From assembly GCF_019320115.1 (NCBI RefSeq), contig NC_089589.1:26450487-26514486 (forward strand): DNA of 64,000 bases. Reading direction: 5' to 3'. Made by a program: the position numbers and the translations under genes. Positions 10,317 through 20,698 of the stretch are shown one piece after another. Every line of letters starts with the position of its first letter. The stretch's first letter is position 1. This DNA comes from Miscanthus floridulus (taxonomy: Eukaryota > Streptophyta > Magnoliopsida > Poales > Poaceae). The notes beneath the pieces are model-generated. The model searched no databases and was not told the origin of the DNA. It saw nothing but the letters and a program-made list of their open reading frames with translations.

Positions 10317-10822
10317 TGGATTGGATCAAACAAATCTCAGCTGTCCTGCATACAGGTGGGCACTTTATCGAGGAGATTACTCACAGGATTAACCAAAAAA
10401 TGATATGGCACGGTCCCAATGGGAAAGGCTGTTCTAAGTTGTACAACAGTGTCTGTTGTTGTCATAGTAGTAATTACTACAAGTTACTACTATTATAATG
10501 GCAACAAAATGGGTGAATAAGCTGTACAGGCTCTGCTTTCTCACTCCACAAACATCGTAGTACATAGACGAAATCGGGTGGTTGCACCGTTTTCCTAACC
10601 ACCACCCGTTTACCCTCTGAACATTTGTCAATTTGATGTACTTTACAAAATAAGGCTTGAATGCCAACAAACACTATACATAAAGACTAAAGAGTTCGCC
10701 CTTGTACAGAAAGGCTAACCATGAAAGGGAATTTTTTTTGCCAGCCTTCAGTGTTACCAGTCCAATTGCCCACACCTGGTGGGAAGGGAAGAATCAAAAA
10801 TACAGTTACAAATTAACGCCTG
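10317..10822. other. 3' flank of the PRR gene
   Basis: No coding region recognised. The part nearest 10823 should be the PRR 3'UTR; no clear AATAAA signal was identified on the minus strand. Confidence 0.4.
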
Positions 10823-13800
10823 TCACGAGTCAGTTTCTGCTTCGGCTGTTGTAGCTGATTTCAGCTTTTGGCTTACAAATTGTCCCTTAACTCTTGGCCT
10901 TTGCTCTGCAAGCTTCTTCCTGCTATGATATCTAACCTGTAGAAATGAAATACGAAAGGTTGAGTTAGATAAAGAAACAATTCGGTAGTTATTTAATGAC
11001 TAAAAGGGTTATCAAATGAAATACCTTTTTCTCGAAGCATCTATCTTTCCTTTTCATGCGAAACTTCATCAACGCGGCTTCACGGCGAGTCCAATCACTG
11101 TTTTGGATGCCACTTTCGTTGCCACTCTCTAGGGCAACCATTGTATGTGCATTGATATCGGCTTCACCACTACCCGTGCATCCACTTCCTTTACAGATAT
11201 CTGGGCTGCAGCTTGCACTCTGGTTAGCATGATCCATGTGAGCTCTCGCCATGTCAATTGGTTCTCCTGATTCACGAAGAATTTGTCTTGAATGATGCAA
11301 CTGGTGGTTTTCCTCTGACTGTTTGTGCTCACCAACCTGAGATGGTTTACCAGGAGCTTCATGGTAATTAGATTGACCAGAGGCGTGCTGGATTGCTGCC
11401 GTGTTGATTCCAGCTGAATCACAGTGCATAAGAGGACCCTGTGGGTAGTATACTGGATGCAGAATTGCACCATAATGGTAGGGCATCGCAGGACCGACAG
11501 GAATTGGAACAGGTATAAACCCATATGAGGGATGGCTCATACTGTCCTTTCTATGGGAAGACCTACTTGCACCAGCATCTTCCCTAGCACTGCTGGAACA
11601 CATGATGGCAGCACCCTCCGTGCTACTGTCCAAAGTAATTCGAGCTTGCCTTGTACTCTCACCTGTATTATGTTCATTGGGAGGCAGCAACACCCCATTG
11701 GGTTGGAAAACTGGGTCCTTGCCATGAACATGCTCTTGCCCAGTGGTGCAGAGAGAAGGAAAAAACTGTACCTCGCCTGATGGTTCTATCCTTTTATTGC
11801 CATATCTGTGTCATGTTGAAGCGATGGACAAGTACAATAAAGCTAGTCAGAGTTATGCAACACATTTGAGGAGTTACTAACATCAACTAATGGGTCTATA
11901 TGAGTACTAAAACATGTAACCTCATAAACAAACAAATGGGCATGGACAGAAAGCCATGCATTAACAGATAATTTCCAGCCACATTCAAGGACTAGATAGG
12001 CAATCAGAATTTATTTAGACTAAAGTTTAGAACCCATCAGCACAAAGTACCTTGAAAAGGCAGAGGAATTCGAGTGATTAAAGATATCTTTTTCCCTGAA
12101 TTCTTGTTTTTTGTAACCATTAAGATGGTGTTGCTTTCCCAAGTTGGTCTCCAGAAATTGGGAGGGGGAAGAATCAGCATGACCTATTGCAGCACCCTTC
12201 GTGACAGCATTATTTTCCATGACTGAAGATTGGCATTTTCTGTCAGCTGCTGGCTCAGTCATACCCAAATCTTTGCCAAGATTGCTTGGACGACGTGAAC
12301 TTGTATCCGTGATCCTCAAGGCATAATTTGCTTGGACGACGTGAACTTGTATCTTTGCCAAGGCATTATCCATAATTTGCTCAGCCACTTTTGCAGAAGT
12401 AATACCATTAAGGCATTTGGGACGCACATTCTTCTCACTTCCACTTGGAGCACCTACATGCGGTGAAATGACAAAATACCATTAAGGCAAAATAGAGTGG
12501 TGCACACTAACTCACTAATAATAGAGCACAAGTTAACATAAAATTATGTAACCAGGTCTGAATTCCTTACCATCGCTATCTTTTGACGCATCCACTTTTG
12601 TGTTTACCCCATCATCATAAGACTTACTTTGTGGTTCAATTTTTTTGGATGAACCAGCCACTTCATCTCTACGAATCTCTGGTAACTTCTCAACACTCTG
12701 AATTTCAGCCTGCGTCTTGCTACCAAAGTTCTGATCAAGACAAAACAGTCTATAATAATGTAACATGGCAAGGAAATCCAATATGAATGTCAAGGATATA
12801 TCAGAACTGCATAAAGGATGAAATGATGAACTCTAATTGATTCCATTAAACAGTGCCAGTTACAGTCACTACGTAAAGTCAAGAAAAAAACCATCATAGA
12901 AAAGGACATGTCTCTAAATGTTATACTGTCAAACTTTACTACTTTCTATTAAACTGGCGTTGTCAAGCTAAGCAGGAATGCAAATATGCAACTGAACACA
13001 TGTATTAATGCCAGTTGAACAGATAAGGTGTAAGCAAGGTTAGATACTTACTTGGGCATCACTTTCCTCATCGCTGTTTTCTCCTGTCTTTGACCCATTA
13101 GCAACATTGGCACTTATATGATTGCTGGCTGCATTATTTTCTGATCCATTTGTCTGGCAATTCATCTGCATTCAATTCTTAATGCCTAAGTATCCCAAAG
13201 AAAAACTATAAATCAACAGTATATAACAGATAGATGATAAAAGCTAAATTGGCTACATGACCATTCTCCAGTTTTTCACCAAGGATCTCAGATAACTACT
13301 TATATATAGTTCATAAAGTTCCAAGAAAAAAGACAGCCAAACTAAATCCAGATAGGTTGACAAATAAAATTAAACAAAGCATTTGGATAAGGCTACAGTT
13401 TGCGGCATGCACCAATATGTCATGGCAAAAGGAAGCATGTTCTTAAAGACCTGCAGAAAAAGAACTTACTGCATGCCGCCTCCACACATGTTGCCATAAG
13501 TTACGCAGCTCGTTCCTTCTCACTGGTTTCACAAGGAAGTCCACTGCACCCTTCTGCATGCACTTGAGCACTGTGCCAATAGAATCTTGGGACGACATCA
13601 CTGCCATAGGCAACAAGTGCAAAACCGATGAAACCCATAACAAATCTAAATATTAGATTCATCAATTCTCTTAATTCAAGGCCGCTTGTGATGCACGTAT
13701 GACATTATGTCAGATATAAGCACATCACTATACTAGGCCGATCAGCTGATCAAGTGGTTGTCGTAACATTAGTTTAGTTGATTAGGAAAATATGAGCTAC

Positions 13801-15394
13801 AATAACGGTTGAATTGACATAAACACATCAATCACATGTTGCCCAGCTCATCTTTTGTTCTTTGACGAAAGTGCTGTTCATATTTGGTAAGGTCTTTCTT
13901 GTCTTTTTGCGCACTCAATGTAAACATCCCCTATATTTAGCATAGATCCAGTACCATTAAAATAAGCACTTGAATTGATGTAATGCTATGGCTATCTTGG
14001 TTCCAACGGCTACGTAGAGCACTGCAATTCAATATTTTCTAATTTGATTTCCTTGATGTAATGCTGCAGCTATCTTGGTTCCAACGGCTACCTAGAGCAC
14101 TGGAATTCAATATTTTCTAATTTGATTTCCAGGACTACCGCCGCCTCATTTTTTGTTGAGCTAATGCCATGGATATGTGAATTCAAATTGGCAAGCACCC
14201 GATGAAGTGGATAATTTCCCAGCCAAGATATGTGATTGATTATAGAGTTTAGCCTGTGCCTGTCAAAGAAGTGTATATATGTACCACTCAAAAATCTTAT
14301 AAAATGATAATTTGGCTCCAATCACATACTTGGAATCAAATTCTGCAGAACAGAACAGCAGTGACCACAGAAACTCTGCGAACAAACTACTTCCACTCCC
14401 ATATTCCAAGCACTCTAATGCCATGTTAATCCTTGAATGGTATGTACGCAACACTTGGCTTACAGCACAAGGGGGGAAGATCACAGAGGGGAATCTAATC
14501 TAACAATGATGACACAGCAAACCTTAAAGCTGCTCATACGAAACAAGCATCCCGGTTTTAGTAACAAGCATGTGCAGAGCATAATAATATAAAAATCCAG
14601 GCGGAGCTGAGCAGTGAGCATAAAATTATACAGTATATCCGGCATCACCAGTCCCTTGCTTGAAGTTACCGCTTGGCTACTAGTGGAGCCTAATCCATTC
14701 CCAGGGTCGATTTGATCCAGAAGGAGAGAAGAAATCGAGGCACGTCGTGAGCACACACGAACCATTGCGGGGGAAAGGAAATAAAATATGAATCTGGCTT
14801 CGATCGAGCAGCGAGTAGGGAAAAAAAAAAGGGGGGGAGGGGGAGGCTTACTGATGACGGGGATGTTCTTGCACTCGTCGGCGGCGGCGATCCTGGAGAG
14901 CAGCTGGATGCCGGAGAGCGAGGGCATGGCGACCTCGGTGAGGACGAGGTCGAAGGCGTAGGCGCGCTCCCGCATGACCCCCCACGCCTTCATCCCGTCC
15001 GCGACAGCGGCCACTGCCGTCCGTCTCCCGGAGGGAGGGAGAGGAGTCAGAACAACGGAGCGCCGAGAATTTCCTTTCCGGGGGGATTAACGACCGCGGG
15101 CTGTGGAGCAGGGAGGAGAAGAGGCGACTCACCGCGGTAGCAGCACTTGCGGAGGAGCGCGGTGACGACCTGGCGCGTGGAGTCGTCGTGCTCGACGAGG
15201 AGGACCCGCAGGGTGCGGCGCGGGAGGATCTGGTCCCACCGCACCAGCGCCCGCCCGTTCGCCCCCGCCGCGGACGCGGGGGACGACGACGCGCCGGCGC
15301 CGGCGCCACCGCCCGCCTCTCCGCCGCCGCTTCCTCCTCCTCCTCCTCCTCCGGCGGAGGCTGCGACGACGGCGGCGGCGGCGGCGGGAGACAT
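10823..15394 (-). CDS. pseudo-response regulator, PRR5/PRR9 clade (grass PRR59/PRR95 type)
   Basis: Eight exons, all with GT/AG borders and consistent phase: 15133-15394, 14852-15013, 13470-13600, 13052-13165, 12571-12730, 12051-12453, 11025-11805 and 10823-10936. They give 708 residues. After a Ser/Ala/Gly-rich start, a receiver-like domain spans about 61-180: [51 protein letters not shown]. The phospho-acceptor Asp is replaced by Glu114, the hallmark of PRR proteins. A CCT domain for nuclear localisation and DNA contact lies at about 650-692 ([32 protein letters not shown]). Family members are daytime transcriptional repressors of the morning clock genes CCA1/LHY. Clade choice rests on the short N-terminus and receiver wording; PRR7/PRR37 is less likely. 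The chosen start is the first ATG in the conserved N-terminal context. A 42-nt in-frame insertion in exon 6 is discussed in the findings. Confidence 0.9.
12282..12365. repeat. templated duplication inside PRR exon 6
   Basis: A 26-bp word starting TTGCTTGGACGACGTGAACT occurs at 12282-12307 and again at 12328-12353. The second copy is part of about 42 extra nucleotides (12324-12365) that also reuse the neighbouring CTTTGCCAAGG text. The frame stays open, but the two copies are translated in different frames. Confidence 0.8.
13975..14130. repeat. 78-bp tandem duplication in PRR intron 2
   Basis: Units 13975-14052 and 14053-14130 are near identical (TTGATGTAATGCT...TTTGATTTCC), with only a few substitutions. 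It lies wholly within the largest PRR intron (13601-14851), away from splice sites. Confidence 0.9.
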
Positions 15395-15477
15395 TCGATT
15401 GCTGCCGGTAGGAGCGGAGCAGAGCAGGAGCCGGCGAGGCGAGGAGAGGGAAAGAGGGGAAGGAAGGAGCGGTGCGG

Positions 15478-15486
15478 AAAATATCT
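15478..15486 (+). promoter_or_regulatory. evening element AAAATATCT
   Basis: Exact AAAATATCT, the CCA1/LHY/RVE-binding evening element, about 85 bp upstream of the PRR start codon in reverse orientation to the gene. Its presence in a clock gene's leader/promoter is functionally plausible. Exact copies occur at 19548-19556, 21970-21978, 36538-36546 and 38882-38890. Confidence 0.7.
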
Positions 15487-15745
15487 GCAATATTTTTTCC
15501 GCGCGGTGGGCACCACGTCAGCGGCGACGGGGCGGGGAGCGAGCCGAGATCATCGTCGTGGATGAAATCAAAGCCGGAGGAGAGGCGTGGGGTGGAAATG
15601 GCCCTGGCCCCAGACAACAACAAGTACCACGCCACCACCGAGATATTATCCTCTGCCCTCGCCTCTCCTCCGGGCTTTTCCTCCCGCGCCCGCTGTTGAA
15701 TTTAGATACTTCGGGTGCCCGATTTTTCCTCTTTTTTCCCCATGG

Positions 15746-15757
15746 CACGTGCACGTG
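15746..15757. promoter_or_regulatory. double G-box CACGTGCACGTG
   Basis: Two abutting palindromic CACGTG hexamers, targets of bZIP (HY5) and bHLH (PIF) factors known to act on PRR promoters. The copy at 19.8 kb and the one at 39.1 kb keep both; the copies at 17.8, 36.8 and 40.0 kb have one hexamer altered. Confidence 0.65.
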
Positions 15758-15829
15758 CAAGCTGGTCCGGCATCCTGATGCTTCTCTCTGACGGATGGGT
15801 ATATTTGGTGGTCGCTCGTGGCCTTTGTT

Positions 15830-16129
15830 CCGAATTTTTTATATTTTAGTTTTTTTTAAAAGTTTCTTACAAATAGACCACTAGAGAAAAGATTTCAGAA
15901 AATAAATTCTTAGCTCGCGCTATTGATGCTGGTGCCGAGCTAACATGTCTCGGCGCCGTAGATCTTGACGCCGAGCTCCCTGCCATGTCACCTACCGAGC
16001 CTAGGAGCTCAGCGCGTGTTAGCTCGGCGCCAATGGCGCCAACCTAAGGGTCAATTTTCCGAAATATTTCGTTCAGGAATCTATTTGTGAGAAACTTTGA
16101 AAAAAATGGCTAAAATATAAAAAATTCGG
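15830..16129. mobile_element. MULE-type MITE in the PRR promoter
   Basis: A 300-bp element with ~50-bp inverted ends, outermost CCGAATTTTTTATATTTTAG and its complement. The related copies at 17.86, 19.93, 36.92 and 40.05 kb have the same flanks without the insertion (GTGGCCTCTCGTTTTGGGGT), so they serve as empty sites. The flanks fit a degenerate 9-bp duplication of CCTCTCGTT. The interior is rich in CTCGGCGCC palindromes. Long inverted ends and 9-bp duplication indicate a Mutator-like MITE. Confidence 0.8.
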
Positions 16130-17006
16130 CCACTCATTTTGGGGTCTAGTATATAGGCGTGAAAAAAGCACGCGGGGGCAGGACGATTCGCTTGCCGTCG
16201 TGGCCCGTGGCCGTCTAGCCCCAATCTACTTCTCCTCTCCTTTTGTTTTCCCTTTTTTTAGAAAAAAAAAACATTATGGTGAATTTGTTTTTAAACAACA
16301 ACATTCATAAATAACTACAAAGAAAATCTTTTTTCTAAGAATCACCAAATGTATGAGTATCTTACTTCAATGTATTACTCTTTCCTCTGGGAATGATAAA
16401 TGGATTTGATCATAGGATAAATGTAAAGTAGATTGTAGCCACTAATTTCTCTTATAATATGTACTCAATTGCTAGAGAACCCAATATCAACTCAGAGACA
16501 CCTTGAATATATATAATTGTATTGTGCAAAGTTGACTAACTATTGGTCAAAATTTGCAAAATTTCATCTTTTTTATCAAATATGTTTATCATTCCTAAAT
16601 GGAAGGAGTATTAAGTGTTTAAGACCACCGTATGATTTGTAGTAGTATTGCGCATATTTTTTTTATTAAAACAAAAAAGCCCAAGTGTACATATTGAGGT
16701 CACATATAATTTGTTTGTAGTTTTGTGTATCAATGGATGTAATAGGTATTGTTTTGTCAAGGAACCTATAGATCGAACCAAATATACTTGTGATGGATTG
16801 CGAGGGTATGCACACGTAGCCATGTGCAATTTTCCTGATTCTAAATTGTTGATTGTAGACCATTTTGTTTTTTTTAAGTGGACATTGTATACTTAGTTGT
16901 ATAACAAAAATTATATATCTCGAAAATCTAAATTCTTCTCACAATTGGAAATAAGAAAAGCACTAGTTACAAAATAATGGTTGCTAAGGTTGCCGTGGCC
17001 AACTAA

Positions 17007-17307
17007 GGCCCTGTTCAGCTTGAAGCTGCTAAAATTTACACAGCTAAACCAGTTGCTAAATTTTAGCCACCCATGTTTAGTTTGGTGGACTAAAAGAACC
17101 TTTTAGTCCCTTTTTAGTTAGGGTGTTTAGATCCAAAGTGACTAAAAGGTGAGGCAGTCTGGGCTTTAGTCCTATTTAGCAACCCCTTGGTGACTAGTTG
17201 GCTAAATGCCCTTTTAGTCCCATTTAATCGTAGTGTTTAGGTAAAAAATGACTAAATAGGACTAAAAGTAGCCAGCTAAACTTTAACAGCCCAATCTAAA
17301 CACCCCC
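17007..17307. mobile_element. Tourist-like MITE in segment R, copy 1
   Basis: A 301-bp element with imperfect inverted ends (GGCCCTGTT.AGCTTGAAGC versus GGGGGTGTTTAGATTGGGC) and TAA on both sides (17004-17006, 17308-17310). It is present at the same place in all three R copies, so it predates the duplication. Confidence 0.75.
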
Positions 17308-17329
17308 TAACCAAAGTTGAAGGAATAAT

Positions 17330-17449
17330 CAGCCCGTTCGTTGGTTGGTTTCTGGGCTGATAAGTTCGGCTGGTGCTGGTTTGTTGTGAGAGGGAAACAC
17401 TGTACCATAGCTGATAAGCCCTGCCTGAAACCAACAAGCGAACCGGGCC
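17330..17449. mobile_element. Tourist-like MITE with empty site in copy 3
   Basis: A 120-bp element with ends CAGCCCGTTCG / CGAACCGGGCC-like. Copy 3 at about 41236-41252 reads GGAATAATAACTATT, an exact empty site that implies a 3-bp AAT duplication. Confidence 0.8.
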
Positions 17450-17536
17450 AATAACTATTTTAGAATTCGTATGTGGTGGCGGTTCATCCTGCCCATGCGG
17501 CTTCCTAATCCTATCGCCCCCACTATGGGACTAGGA

Positions 17537-17860
17537 GCGGCGGGGCGGGGAGCGAGCCAAGATCATCGTTGTGGATGAAATCAAAGCCGGAGGACAGGCG
17601 TGGGGTGGAAATGGCCCTGGCCCCAAACAACAACAAGTACCACGCCACCACCGAGATATTTTCCTCTGCCCTCGCCTCTCCTCCGTTGTCCTCCGGGCTT
17701 TTCCTCCCGCGCCCGCTGTTGAATTTAGATATTTCGGGTGCCCGATTTTTCCTTCATTTTTTTTTGTTTCCATGGCGCGTGCACGTGCAAGTTGGTCCGG
17801 CATGCTGATGCTTCTCTATGAGGGATGGGGATATTTGGTGGTCGCTCGTGGCATCTCGTT
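17537..17860 (-). repeat. PRR promoter copy P2 (partial)
   Basis: Begins within the 5'UTR (CGGGGCGGGGAGCGAGCC), so it lacks the start codon and the proximal evening element, and continues to the TATATAGG text. It keeps a second evening-type word AGATATTTT at 17654-17662 that the native copy lacks. Confidence 0.85.
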
Positions 17861-18722
17861 TCGGGGTCTAGTATATAGGCGTGGAACAAGCACGCGGGAG
17901 CGGGGCGATTCGCTCGCCGTCGTGGCCCGTGGCCGTCTAGCCCCAATCTACTTCTCCTCTCCTTTTGTTTTCCCTTTTTTATTGAAAAAAACATTATGGT
18001 GAATTTGTTTTTAAACAACAACATTCATAAACAACTACAAAGATTTTTTCCCCAAGAATCACCAAATGTATGAGTATCTTACTTCAATGTATTACTCTTT
18101 CCTCTAGGAATGATAAATGGATTTGATCATAGGATAAATGTAAAGTAGATTGTAGCCACTAATTTCTCTTATAATATGTACTCAATTGCTAGAGAAACCA
18201 ATATCAACTCAGAGACACCTTGAATATATATAATTGTATTGTGCAAAGTTGACTAACTATTGGTCAAAATTTGCAAAATTTCATCTTTTTTATCAAATAT
18301 GTTTATCATTCCTAAATGGAAGGAGTATTAAGTGTTTAAGACCACCGTATGATTTGTAGTACTATTGCACATATTTTTTTTATTAAAACAAAAAGCCCAA
18401 GTGTACATATTGAGGTCATATATAATTTGTTTGTAGTTTTGTGTATCAATGGATGTAATAGGTATTGTTTTGTCAAGGAACCTATAGATCGAACCAAATA
18501 TACTTGTGATGGATTGCGAGGGTATGCACACGTAGCCATGTGCAATTTTCCTGATTCTAAATTGTTGATTGCAGATCATTTTGTTTTTTTTAAGTGGACA
18601 TTGTATACTTAGTTGTATAACAAAAATTATATATCTCGAAAATCTAAATTCTTCTCACAGTTGGAAATAAGAAAAGCACTAGTTACAAAATAATGGTTGC
18701 TAAGGTTGCCGTGGCCATCTAA

Positions 18723-19023
18723 GGCCCTGTTTAGCTTGAAGCTGCTAAAATTTAGACAGTTAAATCAGTTGCTAAACTTTAATCACTCATGTTTAGTTTG
18801 GTGGACTAAAAGAACCTTTTAGTCCCTTTTTAGTTAGGGTGTTTAAATCCAAAGTGACTAAAAGGTGAGGCAGTCTGGGCTTTAGTCCCATTTAGCAACC
18901 TCTTGGTGACTAGTTGGCTAAATGCCCTTTTAGTCCCATTTAATCATAGTGTTTAGGTAAAAAATGATTAAATAGGACTAAAATTAGCCAGCTAAACTTT
19001 AGCAGCCCAATCTAAACACCCCC
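18723..19023. mobile_element. Tourist-like MITE in segment R, copy 2
   Basis: Orthologous by duplication to the element at 17007; same TAA borders and length. Confidence 0.75.
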
Positions 19024-19045
19024 TAACCAAAGTTGAAGGAATAAT

Positions 19046-19157
19046 CAGTCCGTTCGCTGGTTGATTTCTAGGCTAATAAGTTCAGTTGGTGCTGATTTGT
19101 TGTGAGAGAAAAATACTGTACTAAGCCATGTCTGAAACCAACAAGCGAAATAGACCG
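19046..19157. mobile_element. decayed copy of the 120-bp MITE
   Basis: Same insertion point as 17330-17449 but diverged, with the right tip altered (AAATAGACCG in place of ACCGGGCC). Confidence 0.7.
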
Positions 19158-19353
19158 ATAACTATTTTAGAATTCCTATGTGGTGGTGGTTCATCCGGCC
19201 CACGCGGCTTCCTAATCCTATCGCCCCCACTATGGGACTGGGAGCCGTACGGCTCATGTTATTATGGGCATGTACACGTCAATGCAACAACGATGCTTAG
19301 CCTATCCTCAATATGCTTAGGATTTCACCTAAAATGCTCCTTTTGTATACACT

Positions 19354-19464
19354 TTATAGGGGTGTGGTTGTATACACTTTATGACTTAGCACCTTTGTGT
19401 AAATGCTAAGACAACTCAAGATATTTATTCCGGCGGAGGCTGCGACGGCGGCGTCGGGAGACAT
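19354..19464 (-). pseudogene. PRR 5' fragment, 36-codon chimeric frame
   Basis: The duplicated PRR start codon opens a frame of 12 PRR-like codons (MSPDAAVAASAG) followed by 24 codons from the unrelated flank before a stop. It cannot make a receiver domain. If the copied promoter is active, this would be a short leader-encoded peptide; nothing suggests a function. Confidence 0.6.
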
Positions 19465-19998
19465 TCGATTGCTGCCGGGAGGAGCGGAGCAGAGTAGGAG
19501 CCGGCGAGGCAAGGAGAGGGAAAGAGGGGAAGGAAGGAGCGGTGGGGAAAATATCTGCAATATTTTTTCCGCGCGGTGGGCACCACGTCAGCGGCGACGG
19601 GGCGGGGAGCGAGCCGAGATCATCGTCGTGGATGAAATCAAAGCCGGAGGAGAGGCGTGGGGTGGAAATGGCCCTGGCCCCAAACAACAACAAAGTACCA
19701 CGCCACCACCGAGATATTTTCATCTGCCCTCGCCTCCCCTCCGTTGTCCTCCAGGCTTTTCCTCCCGCGCCCGCTGTTGAATTTAGATATTTCGGGTGCC
19801 TGATTTTTCCTTCATTTTTTTGGTTTCCATGGCACGTGCACGTGCAAGTGCAAGCTGGTCCGGCATGCTGATGCTTCTCTATGAGGGATGGGGATATTTG
19901 GTGGTCGCTCGTTGGCTCGTGGCCTCTCGTTTTGGGGTCTAGTATATAGGCGTGGAAAAAGCACGCGGGGCAGGGCGATTCGCTTGTCGTCGTGGCCC
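19426..19998 (-). repeat. PRR promoter copy P3 including the PRR start codon
   Basis: Matches 15350-15828 closely. It includes the ATG (19462-19464, minus) and the first dozen PRR codons, then breaks into unrelated sequence at 19425. Both the leader evening element (19548-19556) and a second evening-type site (19712-19720) are intact, as are two G-boxes. The native MULE-MITE is absent. Confidence 0.9.
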
Positions 19999-20237
19999 AA
20001 TTTTTTACAATTTGGTTCTTTTATTTTAAAGAAAATTTACGTTTGGCCTCCTGAGAGACGTAAACTCATCTTTGACCCTGGGGTCGACGCCAGGACTCAT
20101 TGCTCCGAGGTAACACGTCTCGACGCCACAGATCTTGGCTCCGAGATGCCTGGCCGTGCACAACAGGGCATTCTAGGTGGCGTTGACGTGACCGGTACCT
20201 CGGAGCCATAGATCTTGGCTCCGAGCTCGGAGCCGAG
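19999..20237. repeat. MULE-MITE-like half element T, copy 1
   Basis: Starts AATTTTTTACAATTTGG at a point where segment R copies continue with GTGGCCGTCTAGCC, so it is an insertion. The interior (GGTAACACGTCTCGACGCC, TTGGCTCCGAGCTCGGAGCC) resembles the MITE at 15830. The expected second terminus is not seen before the foldback arm begins. A near-identical copy is at 36989-37227. Confidence 0.65.
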
Positions 20238-20315
20238 CGTGGATCTCGGCTCCGAGCTCGGAGCCATGGATCCAGGCACCGAGCATAGATTCAAATCTTG
20301 TTCTACATGTTCTGA

Positions 20316-20316
<1 letters not shown>

Positions 20317-20401
<85 letters not shown>
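20317..20401. repeat. (TA)n microsatellite, about 42 units
   Basis: Uninterrupted TA repeat of 85 bp in the left foldback arm. The corresponding site in the other arms has only about 5-7 units (for example near 37307-37319). Confidence 0.95.
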
Positions 20402-20405
<4 letters not shown>

Positions 20406-20449
20406 CAACTTGTTCTACATGTTCTGTATTTATTTCCCGGGGAATATAT

Positions 20450-20698
20450 ATGGTGCAACTTGTTGAACTGGAGGGGTACGCGCGTCTGCTGATCCAAGAA
20501 CGAATTAGCCATGACATGGTGCCGTATCACTTCAAGGCATCCATGAATCATCTAATCATGCAGGATGCCACGACGCAAGGTGATTTTGTTGCTGAAGTGC
20601 TCTGGGTCATGGCTGCAATCTTTCAAGGAAGTCACAGTATGCGCTTCACCGTCGAGACGCTCGGCAATCATCCAGCTACTCACGGTCAAGTGCTATGA
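20450..20698 (+). CDS. 82-codon open frame of unknown function in the foldback unit
   Basis: Starts in the arm (MVQLVELEGYARLL) and runs through the unique interior, ending GNHPATHGQVL. An apparently identical-length frame is at 37366-37614. The wording (QERISHDMVPYHF, DATTQGDFVAEVLW) looks protein-like and could be a captured exon, but I do not recognise a family. It may equally be chance conservation after recent duplication. Confidence 0.3.
   Translation: MVQLVELEGYARLLIQERISHDMVPYHFKASMNHLIMQDATTQGDFVAEVLWVMAAIFQGSHSMRFTVETLGNHPATHGQVL

Larger units (their letters stand above)
15350..15829 (-). promoter_or_regulatory. native PRR proximal promoter/5'UTR (segment P1)
   Basis: Sequence from codon ~14 of PRR exon 1 through the 5'UTR and proximal promoter. 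It is the source-like copy of a segment repeated at 17537, 19426, 21887, 36454, 38799 and 39927, and it is the only copy attached to the intact gene. It carries an evening element (15478-15486) and a double G-box (15746-15757). Gene orientation is minus, so the promoter reads toward lower coordinates. Confidence 0.8.
16130..17536. repeat. distal PRR promoter segment R, copy 1
   Basis: Begins at GGGGTCTAGTATATAGGCGT, continues through AT-rich sequence and ends near CACTATGGGACT, where it joins a second promoter copy. Near-identical copies are at 17861-19425 and 40061-41510. No coding capacity recognised; small shared frames are fortuitous. Confidence 0.85.
17861..19425. repeat. segment R, copy 2, with extension
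   Basis: Nearly the same as 16130-17536 and extends about 190 bp further (GGGAGCCGTACGGCTCATG to AACTCAAGATATTTATT), text shared with 41260-41510. It contains the 301-bp MITE at 18723-19023 and the decayed 120-bp MITE at about 19046-19157. Confidence 0.85.

Noticed and set aside
10823..15394. Identification as the maturity gene PRR37 (PRR7 clade)
   Set aside because: The short N-terminus and receiver wording ([28 protein letters not shown]) fit the PRR5/PRR9 clade better; recalled knowledge only, so no gene symbol was given.
14848..15791. Several long frames around PRR exon 1 on both strands
   Set aside because: GC-rich shadows of exon 1 and its promoter; only the frame with the receiver start motif splices in phase.
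16648..16896. 82-residue frame conserved in the R copies (also 18349 and 40564)
   Set aside because: Conservation follows from recent DNA duplication; composition is AT-driven and other frames are equally similar.
20317..20401. TA tract as a replication origin or AT-rich regulatory site
   Set aside because: A plain microsatellite expansion; sister arms have the same site with few units.
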